NCBI RefSeq assembly: GCF_016756535.1
Contig: NZ_AP023247.1
Location: forward strand, 4,588,501 to 4,652,500
DNA: 64,000 nt
Source of the DNA: Mesorhizobium sp. 131-2-1
GTDB lineage: Bacteria > Pseudomonadota > Alphaproteobacteria > Rhizobiales > Rhizobiaceae
Direction: 5' to 3'
The stretch's first letter is position 1; every line of letters starts with the position of its first letter. Positions 42,739-52,146 of the stretch are shown here, piece after piece. The notes below the pieces were generated by a model, which saw only the letters and a program-made list of their open reading frames with translations, did no database searches and was not told the DNA's origin. Made by a program: the position numbers and the translations under genes.

Positions 42739-43024
42739 GTCCAAACGTCCTTTCGATGAGCGTTATGCCGTCGCCCGGCAATGTTCCGGCCGGTTCGAGG
42801 CTGTCCTCGGTCGCCACCCGTTCATGCGGTTCGCCTTCGCTGCGAATGCGGTATTGCGGCGAGTTTCCCTTCGGCGGGAGCACGCGGGTGACGCGGTAGA
42901 TCTCCCCGACCCTTGGACCCGCGCCAAGGCCGCCCTTCAGCCGCACGGCCTGCCCGACGTCGAAAAGATGCGCCGCGGCTCCGTGCTGGATCGGGCGTGC
43001 ATTGCGTTGCATGAGGGTTGTCAT
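42665..43024 (-). CDS. SH3-like small hypothetical protein
   Basis: 119 residues, GGAGAC upstream of ATG 43024. A likely beta-barrel: AAHLFDVGQAVRLKGGLGAG, PRVGEIYRVTRVLPPKGNSP, QYRIRSEGEPHERVATEDSL. This resembles short translation/SH3-fold domains. The last 25 codons overlap the 46-residue gene in a different frame. No function. Confidence 0.68.
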   Translation of the reverse strand: MTTLMQRNARPIQHGAAAHLFDVGQAVRLKGGLGAGPRVGEIYRVTRVLPPKGNSPQYRIRSEGEPHERVATEDSLEPAGTLPGDGITLIERTFGHGQGTEAIEPRDQEAETGKGAGHA

Positions 43025-43284
43025 GATTGTCTCCGGTCCTCGACGAGCGCCGCCTCGAGCGAGGCTGCTTCGATCGGCACCATTTGCTGCGTCGACCCCT
43101 TCGTGGAGATCGCCGGCAGGTGAATGAAAGTGGCCACGCGGCGCCATGCGGTGCGGGAGGGCCCTTCGAGGGACTCCTCGTCGAGATCGACGCGGTATTC
43201 TCCGGGTGGCTGCGGCGCATCGAAGCCCGGCAGCACAAACGCCGAGTTGAAGCGAACGACTGATGGCGTGGTGCGAGTGGTCAT
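43021..43284 (-). CDS. small hypothetical protein, first gene of operon
   Basis: 87 residues. Core SAFVLPGFDAPQPPGEYRVD, LDEESLEGPSRTAWRRVATF and IHLPAISTKGSTQQMVPIEA looks like a beta-rich domain. GGAAAG precedes the ATG. Its stop overlaps the next start by 4 bases. Leads the chain of seven minus-strand genes ending at 40913. Confidence 0.68.
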   Translation of the reverse strand: MTTRTTPSVVRFNSAFVLPGFDAPQPPGEYRVDLDEESLEGPSRTAWRRVATFIHLPAISTKGSTQQMVPIEAASLEAALVEDRRQS

Positions 43285-43794
43285 TTGCGGCTTTCCGCGG
43301 AAACGCGCGCATGCGCCTTCCGCTTCAATTCCAGCCGAACCGCCGAAACGACGTCCGGTGCTGCCAGTACATCCGTGGTCAACGCCGGCATCATTTCAGG
43401 GTTCGAACGAAACGAAATGCCGCGCCGGAGCGGCGCGATGCATTCGCTATCGAAAATTCGGAGGCGGATGGCGAGGCTTCGCTATACGAAAGGCCACCTC
43501 GACCAAATCAACGAATTTAATATATGCGCCCCAATTGCGCCGCGAACAAGGAGGCGGCGGCATTTTATTTTTATTGGTTAAATAAAATATCTGAATTTCA
43601 TGCCCGAAAAACAGGCAGAAATTCGCCTTATCCGCTCTAATATTTTCGAGCTTAGAAATATTTCGGCCAGATATTTTTGCAAACCCGACAATTAATTTCT
43701 GCGCTCCTATCTATCCCATGCCAAGGCGTCTATAAGAAAGGTTTGGACGCCAGGAAGAAGCTGCCATGCAGGCGCAACCGAGAAGGAGGCGAAC
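43285..43794. other. 510-base divergent gap, AT-rich in its second half
   Basis: Upstream region of the seven-gene minus operon and the plus-strand gene at 43795. From about 43505 the sequence is markedly AT-rich. A degenerate stress promoter is at 43381-43405. No convincing reading frame. Confidence 0.5.
43381..43405 (-). promoter_or_regulatory. degenerate general stress promoter candidate
   Basis: Minus strand CGAAC-N16-CGTT, one mismatch from GGAAC, about 97 bases before the operon start at 43284. Confidence 0.35.
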
Positions 43795-43986
43795 ATGGCA
43801 AACCGCTACGCGCTTCGGATGGAAGGTCGGAACAGCTGGACAGTTTTCGACATCTTCACGGGCCAGCCCGCCGAATTTGAGCAGAAGCTCATGGTCGGCA
43901 TCAGGACGCACCGTGCTGAAAAGACGGTGGTCAAACTGAACGCGCAGGATGCCAAGAGGCGGGAAGAGGCCGACAGGAGACCCTGA
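43795..43986 (+). CDS. small protein with SWTV-x-FTG domain (stand-alone form)
   Basis: 63 residues, strong RBS AAGGAGG. NSWTVFDIFTGQPAEFEQKL and MVGIRTHRAEKTVVKLNAQD correspond to the central domain of 42008-42334; both end in Arg/Glu-rich RREE. This is a short beta-rich fold with unknown role. First of three small plus-strand genes. Confidence 0.75.
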   Translation: MANRYALRMEGRNSWTVFDIFTGQPAEFEQKLMVGIRTHRAEKTVVKLNAQDAKRREEADRRP

Positions 43987-44121
43987 TCGGTGCCGCCGCC
44001 AAACGTCCGCGGGAAATGACCGCCAGCGTCTCATCCGGGCATACAGTCCTGCGCTCGCCGGTCATAGCATGGGCACCGGCGCTCAAGAGCGTCCATCGTG
44101 CCCTTTGATGGGAGTTGCATC

Positions 44122-44316
44122 ATGGAAAGCGATCTTCCGGCCGATGCCATTTCGACCTTCGACTGCAACATACTGCGCGACGCCTTCAGGACATCGGTCA
44201 TTGAAGGTCAGATCCCCGAAGACCAGTGGGACGCATGCGCCGCGCAGCTAATTCGAAATTATACCGGCAACTTCGATTGCGATTCAGCGCTGTTGGCCTG
44301 GGTCATGCAGAAATGA
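44122..44316 (+). CDS. small protein with IPE-x-QW domain (stand-alone form)
   Basis: 64 residues, GGGAG before the ATG. CNILRDAFRTSVIEGQIPED and QWDACAAQLIRNYTG match the N-terminal domain of 3479-3895, which adds a zinc ribbon. Helical domain with unknown partner. Confidence 0.75.
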   Translation: MESDLPADAISTFDCNILRDAFRTSVIEGQIPEDQWDACAAQLIRNYTGNFDCDSALLAWVMQK

Positions 44317-44394
44317 CTTTGTCGAGGCGGTTGCGGTAGCTGCTAGCCACTCCCCTGCCAGCTTTTCACCTGAAAGGACTACGGATTGAGAAAC

Positions 44395-44565
44395 ATGAAA
44401 ACCCCGGACGCGCCCCCGATCGCGATCATACCGATCGTCAAGTCAAACGTCTTGTCCGCGCGGCTCACGATCAGGAAGGACGAAGCAGCAAGGCGCAAGG
44501 TCGCCGACACCGACGGAACGGTGCGGCGGGAACGTGAACTGGCGGAACGCAACCGTCTGATTTGA
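44395..44565 (+). CDS. 56-residue hypothetical protein
   Basis: MKTPDAPPIAIIPIVKSNVL, then SARLTIRKDEAARRKVADTD and RERELAERNRLI. Amphipathic, charged, likely helical C-terminus. RBS GAG close to the ATG. It lies in line with the two preceding small genes; moderate confidence only. Confidence 0.45.
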   Translation: MKTPDAPPIAIIPIVKSNVLSARLTIRKDEAARRKVADTDGTVRRERELAERNRLI

Positions 44566-44697
44566 CGCGCCAATCTCCGGCGCGTGCCGCGAGCGCCTCG
44601 GCCGCCACCAACGACAATCCAATCTTCGGCGACGCCCCCGCCCCGGGGAGTGACTCCAAGGCTGCGCTGCCATTATAGGTTGGAGTCCCAACCTTGA

Positions 44698-46107
<1,410 letters not shown>

Positions 46108-46124
46108 GGCTCGCAGGATCCAGG

Positions 46125-46295
46125 TTCCTCGCCCCCACAAAGTGGGGGAGAGGTGGCTCGGCGAAGCCGAGACGGAGCGGGGATTGTGGCGCGGGCCTGC
46201 GCCAGGTGTGCTCCTGGGAGAAGGGTCTGCGCTCTACGAGACCCCTCTCCGGCCGCTTCACGGCCACCTCTCCCCCGTTTCACGGGGGCGAGGAA
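46125..46295. repeat. palindromic repeat overlapping the TetR gene end (MITE-like)
   Basis: 33-base terminal inverted arms: left TTCCTCGCCCCCAC...GTGGGGGAGAGGTGGC, right GCCACCTCTCCCCC...GGGGGCGAGGAA, 171 bases overall with internal sub-palindromes. The TetR stop codon (46280-46282) and its last residues lie inside the right arm, so the insertion has replaced the original 3' end. Confidence 0.75.
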
Positions 46296-46861
46296 GCCAG
46301 GCTGATCAGCCGCTTCGCGGCCGCCGCCGCGGCGGTGCAGTAGTTGCGGTCGCCGTGGACGAGGATCATCACCATGGCGCCCTCGACCAGCAGGAACAGC
46401 TCGCGCGCCCGCTCGGCCGGCGACGGCACTTGCGCCTCGGCCAGCAGGGTCGCCAGATGCCGTTCCATCAGCGCCTTGTGCTCGCGCGCCATCGAGCGGG
46501 CGGGATGGCCGGAGAGGTCTGCGAGCTCGATCGCCAACCGGGTGAAGCCCGATCCCGCCCAGCGCGGTTTTGCCGACCATCTGGCCAGCCCAGCGAACAG
46601 CTTGTCGATCAGCTGCTCGGCGCCGCCCGAGAGGTCGATGCCGTAGGTCTGGAACTCGGCGAAGGCGCGCTCGTGCTGCGAGGCGAGCACCGCCGTCAGC
46701 AGCGCGTCCTTGCTGTCGAAATGGTAGTAGAGCGTCTTCTTGGTGACGCCGGCGGCGGTCGCGATCTCATCCATGCCGACGCGGAAGAAGCCGCGGCGGC
46801 GAAACAGCTTGTAGGCCGCCTGCAATATCACTGGCCTGGTCTGGTCGGACGATCGGGGCAC
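46280..46861 (-). CDS. TetR-family transcriptional regulator
   Basis: 193 residues from GTG 46861; ATG 46912 would give 17 more codons but would run into the operator at 46881-46904 and has no RBS. Helix-turn-helix: PVILQAAYKLFRRRGFFRVG, MDEIATAAGVTKKTLYYHFD. The ligand-binding part contains MVMILVHGDRNYCTAAA. The last codons (LASSPP) are provided by the palindromic repeat. Most likely represses the divergent 46963 gene and itself. Confidence 0.88.
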   Translation of the reverse strand: MPRSSDQTRPVILQAAYKLFRRRGFFRVGMDEIATAAGVTKKTLYYHFDSKDALLTAVLASQHERAFAEFQTYGIDLSGGAEQLIDKLFAGLARWSAKPRWAGSGFTRLAIELADLSGHPARSMAREHKALMERHLATLLAEAQVPSPAERARELFLLVEGAMVMILVHGDRNYCTAAAAAAKRLISLASSPP

Positions 46862-46880
46862 GGGTTTGTCGCCGCTCGAT

Positions 46881-46904
46881 TGTATACTCGCTAGTGAGTT
46901 TACA
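46881..46904. promoter_or_regulatory. 24-base palindromic TetR operator candidate
   Basis: TGTAtACTCgCTAGtGAGTtTACA, 20 of 24 positions symmetrical. It lies between the TetR and lldD-like genes, 59 bases before the ATG at 46963. Confidence 0.75.
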
Positions 46905-46962
46905 TCGACCATGGCGCGGCATTCAATGATCAGCAACGGCTAATGTTGGATGGGAGGCGACG

Positions 46963-48189
46963 ATGGAAAGAGTAGTCCCCACGGCACTCGATGTTCCCAC
47001 CGGGATCGTGGTGTTGCCCGACAAGGTCGGCGCATCATCGGTGGCGCCCCGGCTGCTGACCGGCATGACCTGCATCGAGGATCTCAGGCAGGCCGCCCGC
47101 CGCCGCGTGCCAAAGGCCTTCTTCGACTATGTCGAGGCCGGCGCCTATTCCGAGCAGACCTTGCGCGCCAATCGCGCCGATCTCGAGCGCCTCAGCTTCC
47201 GCCAGCGCGTGCTGGTCGACGTCGCGCAACGCGATACGGCGACCATCATCCTCGGCGAGAAGGCCGCGCTGCCGATCGCGCTGGCGCCGATCGGCATTGG
47301 CGGCATGCAGTGGGCCGATGGCGAGATCCTCGCCTGTCGCGCCGCGCAGGCCGCCGGCGTGCCCTATACGCTGGGCACGATGTCGATCTGCTCGATCGAG
47401 GACGTCGCCGAGGCGGTCGAAAAACCGTTCTGGTTCCAGCTCTATGTGATGAAGGACCGCGGCTTCGTGCGCTCGCTGGTCGAGCGCGCCATTGCCGCCC
47501 GCTGCAGCGCGCTGGTGCTCACCGTCGACCTGCAGGTGCTGGGCCAGCGCCATATCGACGTCAAGAACGGGCTCGCGGTGCCGCCGGCGCTGAAATTGAG
47601 AAATATCCTCGACATGGCGTCAAGGCCGGGCTGGGCCTGGCGCATGCTCAGCGCCAAACGCTGGACCTTCGGCAACCTCGCCGGCCACGTGAAGGGCGAG
47701 CAAGGCGTGAAGGAGCTGGCGGACTGGGTGTCGCACCAGTTCGACGCGACGCTCAACTGGAGCGATGTCGAGTGGATCCGGAGCATCTGGCCGGGCAAGC
47801 TCATCATCAAGGGCATTCTCGACACGGACGACGCGCGGATGGCCAGCAAAGCCGGCGCCAGCGCCATCGTGGTGTCCAACCATGGCGGAAGGCAGCTCGA
47901 CGGCGCGCCGTCGACGATCTCCAAACTGCCGCGGATCGTCGAGGCGGTCGGCGCCGAAACTGAGGTGCTGTTCGATGGCGGCGTGCGCTCCGGCCAGGAT
48001 GTGATGCGCGCGCTGGCGCTGGGCGCCCGTGGCTGCCTGGTCGGGCGGGCCTATATCTACGGGCTCGGCGCCGGCGGCGAAGCGGGCGTCGCAACAGCCA
48101 TCGAGATCCTGCGCAAGGAGCTGTCCGTCACCATGGCGCTGACCGGCACCAGAAGCGTCGAGGAAATCGACCGGCGGGTGTTGGATTAG
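46963..48189 (+). CDS. lldD: FMN-dependent alpha-hydroxy-acid dehydrogenase (L-lactate type)
   Basis: 408 residues, RBS GGGAGG. N-terminal FDYVEAGAYSEQTLRANRAD, FMN barrel motif LPIALAPIGIGGMQW, PFWFQLYVMKDRGFVRSLVE, Lys in KLIIKGILDTDDA, and the active-site signature SNHGGRQLDGAPSTI with catalytic His and Arg. It oxidises L-lactate or a related L-2-hydroxyacid to the 2-oxoacid. The substrate is not certain, so the symbol is tentative. The TetR operator upstream suggests ligand-dependent induction. Confidence 0.88.
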   Translation: MERVVPTALDVPTGIVVLPDKVGASSVAPRLLTGMTCIEDLRQAARRRVPKAFFDYVEAGAYSEQTLRANRADLERLSFRQRVLVDVAQRDTATIILGEKAALPIALAPIGIGGMQWADGEILACRAAQAAGVPYTLGTMSICSIEDVAEAVEKPFWFQLYVMKDRGFVRSLVERAIAARCSALVLTVDLQVLGQRHIDVKNGLAVPPALKLRNILDMASRPGWAWRMLSAKRWTFGNLAGHVKGEQGVKELADWVSHQFDATLNWSDVEWIRSIWPGKLIIKGILDTDDARMASKAGASAIVVSNHGGRQLDGAPSTISKLPRIVEAVGAETEVLFDGGVRSGQDVMRALALGARGCLVGRAYIYGLGAGGEAGVATAIEILRKELSVTMALTGTRSVEEIDRRVLD

Positions 48190-48223
48190 GGGGGGCCAAG
48201 GCTGGCCGGCCGGAAAACGCCCC

Positions 48224-48922
48224 CTACTCGCACTGCCGGCGCGGGCCGCCGTCATAGGGCTGGTAGCTGTTGTCTTCCGGCCGGTAGGAGCGATAGCGGC
48301 TGAAGCAAGAGGCGACATGGCCGGCGGAAGGCCCACTCGATGCGCCCTCGGCCGAGACGTCCTCGCCCGACCAGCCCTGATACGTCGTGGCGTAGCCATC
48401 CATCGCGGCGGCGTCCATCGAGGTGTCCCGCACCTTGACGTAGCCCTGTTCGGTGGCGCCGGCGTCGATGTAGGGCGAGATGCATGGGCGCTGCTCGCCG
48501 CTGTAGGACCTGTAGCTGTTGTCGTCCGGGCGATAAGAGCGGTAGCGGCTCGCGCACCATTCGACATGGGCGGCCGGCAGTTCCGCGGCCTGCGCGCTAT
48601 CCTCGCCGGCGGCCAACACCTCGGCCTGCCCATCGCCCGCCGACGGCTCGATCGAGGCGGTCACCTCGGGCCCGATCTCCGGCTTCGCGGCATTGCTGGG
48701 CTTGGGGTCCATCGGAACCGGACGGGAGGGAAGTCGCTCCAAGGCCTGGCTGGCCGCGCCCACGGGCCCGGCATTCCTGGTCCAGAGCTCGGCCACGCCA
48801 GCGCTCGGGGCGACCATGCCCGCCGGCTTGGCGGCCAGAAGCCAGGTGGCGAAGGCCAAGCCGCTGGCGAAAACCGCAAGGGTCAGCACGAAGCCACCCA
48901 GAATTGCCAACAAAGCTCTCAC
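48224..48922 (-). CDS. BA14K-family protein with two BA14K motifs
   Basis: 232 residues. An N-terminal helix (ALLAILGGFVLTLAVFASGL) acts as signal or anchor. Two copies of the BA14K motif follow: HVEWCASRYRSYRPDDNSYR near residue 120 and HVASCFSRYRSYRPEDNSYQ near residue 205, each with a downstream Cys (RPC, RQC). BA14K is known from a Brucella lectin-like immunogen and is found in rhizobial envelopes. A linker rich in Ala, Pro and Glu separates the anchor from the first motif. A weak GGAAC-N18-TT occurs 30 bases upstream. Confidence 0.85.
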   Translation of the reverse strand: MRALLAILGGFVLTLAVFASGLAFATWLLAAKPAGMVAPSAGVAELWTRNAGPVGAASQALERLPSRPVPMDPKPSNAAKPEIGPEVTASIEPSAGDGQAEVLAAGEDSAQAAELPAAHVEWCASRYRSYRPDDNSYRSYSGEQRPCISPYIDAGATEQGYVKVRDTSMDAAAMDGYATTYQGWSGEDVSAEGASSGPSAGHVASCFSRYRSYRPEDNSYQPYDGGPRRQCE

Positions 48923-49011
48923 GCCACGCCTCCTTCAGCCCCCGCTCATAGAATGCGGGGCGGTGAGGCTGGTTCCAACCGAGGGAGTGCAAGGGGCGAG
49001 GAACCCAAGCG

Positions 49012-50151
49012 TCAACGGGCGCCCACCACCTCCTTATACGCCCTCACCTCACCGTCCTGCCCGCGGATGCGCCAGGTCTCGCCATCCCGCCCCTCGATCG
49101 CGCACGACGCCAGCGGCACCTTGCCGCCGCCTTCGGGCAGGTCGATGACATAGGTGGGATTGCAGATGCCCGACAGCCGCTGGCGCAGCGCGCTCACCAG
49201 CGCCTGGCCCTCGGCGATGGTCGTGCGGCGATGCGCCATGCCGCGCGCGAGGTCGCCGTGGTGGAGGTAGTAGGGTTTGACGCCCAGCCGGTACATCAGC
49301 TCGCGGCAGAGCTCCTCCAGCGCCTCGACCGTATCGTTGACGCCCTTCAAGAGAACGCTCTGGTTGAGCAGCACGAAGCCCGCCTGCCTCAAGGTGCGGC
49401 AGGCACCTTCGGTAGCGTCGGTGATCTCCCGCGCGTGGTTGAAGTGGGTGACGACGGTGACCATCAGCCGGCCTTGGAGAGCCTTAACCAGTCCGGCGGT
49501 GACGCGCGAGGGCAGCGCTACGGGAACGCGGGTGTGGATGCGCAACAGCCGCACATGCGGGATCGCCTCGACGCCGGCGCGGATTTCGCCGAGCGCCTTG
49601 TCGGGCAGCGAGAGCGGGTCGCCACCGGTCAGGATCACCTCACGGATTTCGCGATGGCCGGCGATGTAGGCCAAGGCAGGCTCAAGCGCCTCGCGCGTAT
49701 AGCCGCGGCCGATCGAGGTCAGCGACTCCTTGCGGAAGCAGAAACGGCAATAGACCGCGCATTGATAGGTCGGGAACAAAAGCACCCGGTCGGCGTGGCG
49801 GTGCGTCAGCCTCGGAACGGGACTGAAATCATGATCGCCGATCGGGTCGTCGAGCTCGCCTTCCGTCGCCACCAGCTCTGCCGGCGACGGGATCACCTGC
49901 GCCCGGATCGGATCGTGCGGGTCGTTCCAGTCGATCAGGTCGAGATAGGGTTTGGGGGCGCGCACCTTGTGGTGCGCCGCCGCCTGCTGCGCCGCCGCGC
50001 GCTCAGCGGGCGACAACGGCAGCGAATTCAGGTCGCGGACATGGCGCACGCCGGCGCGCACATCGTCCTGCCAGACGGCATCGGCGGCGCGCTCATCGGC
50101 CGTGCTGGCGTCGGAAATGCCGGCGTCCGGCATATCGAGGTCTGAATTCAT
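49012..50151 (-). CDS. kamA: lysine 2,3-aminomutase family radical SAM protein
   Basis: 379 residues, AGGAG 6 bases before ATG 50151. The radical SAM cluster motif is CAVYCRFCFRKESLTSIGRG, then LTGGDPLSLPDKALGEI. PLP-Lys region SGICNPTYVIDLPEGGGKVP near the C-terminus. The family includes lysine 2,3-aminomutase (lysine to beta-lysine) and EpmB (Lys34 of EF-P). At this length, without an epmA neighbour, either is possible. Single gene. Confidence 0.85.
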   Translation of the reverse strand: MNSDLDMPDAGISDASTADERAADAVWQDDVRAGVRHVRDLNSLPLSPAERAAAQQAAAHHKVRAPKPYLDLIDWNDPHDPIRAQVIPSPAELVATEGELDDPIGDHDFSPVPRLTHRHADRVLLFPTYQCAVYCRFCFRKESLTSIGRGYTREALEPALAYIAGHREIREVILTGGDPLSLPDKALGEIRAGVEAIPHVRLLRIHTRVPVALPSRVTAGLVKALQGRLMVTVVTHFNHAREITDATEGACRTLRQAGFVLLNQSVLLKGVNDTVEALEELCRELMYRLGVKPYYLHHGDLARGMAHRRTTIAEGQALVSALRQRLSGICNPTYVIDLPEGGGKVPLASCAIEGRDGETWRIRGQDGEVRAYKEVVGAR

Positions 50152-50497
50152 CGGAGGCTCCTTGAACTTGCGCCGCTGGATACAGCATTGGAGCCCAAGG
50201 GTGAACCCGGAAGGCCGCGCGCGAGCCAGGCAGCCGCTGATCGATTGATCCGGTCCATCAGATGGAAATCCGCAAGCCGGCCTGGCCTGTTTTTCAGGGC
50301 GAAAGAATTATTTTCGGATCGCGCCTTGTCTGAAAACCCATATGGCTCTATGTTGAAAGTATCGATCTTGCTTGTTGAACTTTGTTCTGGCGCAATCTGC
50401 GCTCTTGGCGACCTTCCTCTCAAAATCGATCTGAATCGTTTGCCGCGCAGGCTGTGCGGCGAGCAATTTTTCTGTGACTGATTGAAAGGAAATCGTC
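50152..50497. other. 346-base divergent region with a long cold-shock leader
   Basis: Upstream of both kamA and the cold-shock gene. From about 50350 the sequence likely forms the long 5' leader typical of cspA mRNAs; no distinct fold was proven by eye. No other gene. Confidence 0.4.
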
Positions 50498-50707
50498 ATG
50501 AATACTGGTACCGTAAAATTCTTCAATGCGACCAAGGGCTTTGGCTTCATCGAGCTGGGCAACGGCCAGCCGGATGTCTTCGTGCACATCTCGGCCGTCG
50601 AGCGCGCCGGCATGCGGTCCCTCGTCGAGGGGCAGAAGGTCAGCTTCGACGTCGTGAAGGACAACCGCAACGGCAAGAGCTCGGCCGAGAACCTTCAGGC
50701 CGCGTAA
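50498..50707 (+). CDS. cspA: cold-shock protein, CspA family
   Basis: 69 residues. [20 protein letters not shown], then [20 protein letters not shown] and [20 protein letters not shown]. The two RNA-binding motifs KGFGFI and DVFVHIS are intact. RBS GAAAGGAAAT. Acts as RNA chaperone. Followed by a strong terminator. Confidence 0.95.
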   Translation: MNTGTVKFFNATKGFGFIELGNGQPDVFVHISAVERAGMRSLVEGQKVSFDVVKDNRNGKSSAENLQAA

Positions 50708-50771
50708 CGAGAACTGCGCTTCTGGTCCTTGACCACGGATGTACTGGCACTGACTATCGAGGCGCATTGGA

Positions 50772-50797
50772 GAGGCCGGGTTTCGCCCGGCCTTTTT
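50772..50797 (+). terminator. intrinsic terminator of the cold-shock gene
   Basis: AGGCCGGG, 5-base loop, CCCGGCCT followed by TTTT and more T. It lies 65 bases after the stop. Confidence 0.9.
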
Positions 50798-50823
50798 GCT
50801 TTTTCAGGATTGGAGACCGTCAG

Positions 50824-51060
50824 ATGCGGCACCAGCCGGTACCCGAAGGAATATTCAAGCCGAAGCCGACAGCCGGCGAAACCAAGCAGGACGCCACGAC
50901 CAGGGCGGCCCGCCAGATCCTCGACGGGGAAGTGGCCGAACGCGAGCGAAAGACCGAACGCTTGAGGCAGGCCAGGCTTGCCATGCAAGCCATCGAGGCA
51001 GCCAGCCCCGCGGCCAGTTCGCCGGCGAAAAAGCGAACGGGCAAACGCAAGCAGGCATAG
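50824..51060 (+). CDS. small charged helical hypothetical protein
   Basis: 78 residues, GGAG 8 bases upstream. MRHQPVPEGIFKPKPTAGET, then helical DATTRAARQILDGEVAERER and a Lys/Arg/Ala tail. It starts 27 bases after the cold-shock terminator, so it probably needs read-through or its own promoter. Unknown function. Confidence 0.65.
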   Translation: MRHQPVPEGIFKPKPTAGETKQDATTRAARQILDGEVAERERKTERLRQARLAMQAIEAASPAASSPAKKRTGKRKQA

Positions 51061-51156
51061 CAGCGCGAAGGCCGACGCCGAGGCCCCCTGCCCCGAACCA
51101 TAGGTGTTTGAGCAAAAAGGTACTAATCTGCGCAGGCTGGGCTTCGGGGCAGGCCA

Positions 51157-52092
51157 ATGGATTTCAGCGCAGGCCATGGCTACCTTCTCATCGGCGGGCT
51201 CATCCTGGTTGGCGCCGGGCTGCTGATCCTTTCGCTGATCGTCAATCTTCGTGTGGCGCACAGCGTGCGCGACGAGGTGCGCCATCGTGAAAAGCTGCTG
51301 GAATATTACCGCAACATCTTTTCGCAACTGGGCGTGATTCTGATCGGCATCGGCGTCTCGCTGTTCATCTTCTTTTTCCAGCAGAACTACCAGGACCAGC
51401 GCAAACGCGAGACGGAGCTGCAGCAGGTCATGGCAAAGCTGGCGGCACGCATTGCCCGCGGCGCCCCCGTCATCGAAACGCTTGGCGAGTTCGACGACGT
51501 GTTGGATAAGGGCGGCGCCTATGTCAGTCCAGAACTCGGCGGAAAGAACGCTGCGATCAGCGCTGAGGGGGCCGAGCTTGGCAAGCAGGTCGGCAAGATC
51601 CGGCTGGTCGAACGCGACGTCGATGTCCGGGACTTCGACATATTGAACCTGTCGCGTGATTTCGAAACGACGTTCATTGTCAACGAGCTCGATCCGACGC
51701 TGTGGTTCAACATCGTGCGGGACGAGAGCGAGATCAAATATGCCAGCACCCAGCTCGCCCTCGACTACAAGGACCTGCAGGAGGCGATCGGCGACGAGCC
51801 GATCGAGCTTGCTGTCGCCAATCCCGACAAGGAACGGAAGATCAAGCACGAGGTTCTCGACATCCTCTATGATGCCGACCTGCTGCGCCAGCGCAGCAGG
51901 CTGTTTCTCGGCCGCGCGTGCTGGCTGTTCAGCAAGGGCAAGAGCTTCGTCACCCTTCGACCCGCCGACGAGATCGAGGCCGATGCTAGGTCGCAACAGG
52001 AATGGATCGAGCGATCGAAACCGCTGCTGACACAGTCAAGGTCGGGCAGCGGCGATTGCTTCAAGCTGCTCCACTACGGCCAGGCGCCGTGA
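51157..52092 (+). CDS. two-helix membrane protein, unknown function
   Basis: 311 residues. Two N-terminal transmembrane helices: YLLIGGLILVGAGLLILSLI (about 9-28) and LGVILIGIGVSLFIFFFQQN (about 58-77). The rest is cytosolic or periplasmic, charged and helical (ETELQQVMAKLAARIARGAP; LDPTLWFNIVRDESEIKYAS). No family recognised. Weak RBS (GGCAGG). Confidence 0.7.
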   Translation: MDFSAGHGYLLIGGLILVGAGLLILSLIVNLRVAHSVRDEVRHREKLLEYYRNIFSQLGVILIGIGVSLFIFFFQQNYQDQRKRETELQQVMAKLAARIARGAPVIETLGEFDDVLDKGGAYVSPELGGKNAAISAEGAELGKQVGKIRLVERDVDVRDFDILNLSRDFETTFIVNELDPTLWFNIVRDESEIKYASTQLALDYKDLQEAIGDEPIELAVANPDKERKIKHEVLDILYDADLLRQRSRLFLGRACWLFSKGKSFVTLRPADEIEADARSQQEWIERSKPLLTQSRSGSGDCFKLLHYGQAP

Positions 52093-52146
52093 GCTGAGAG
52101 CGAGCGGGCGTACGTTGGCGTGGGTACACCTCTGACTAATCCTGGA

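Noticed and set aside
46862..46936. Longer TetR start at 46912 or 46936
   Set aside because: Both lack an RBS and overlap or cross the palindromic operator; GTG 46861 gives a normal TetR N-terminus. Not fully excluded.
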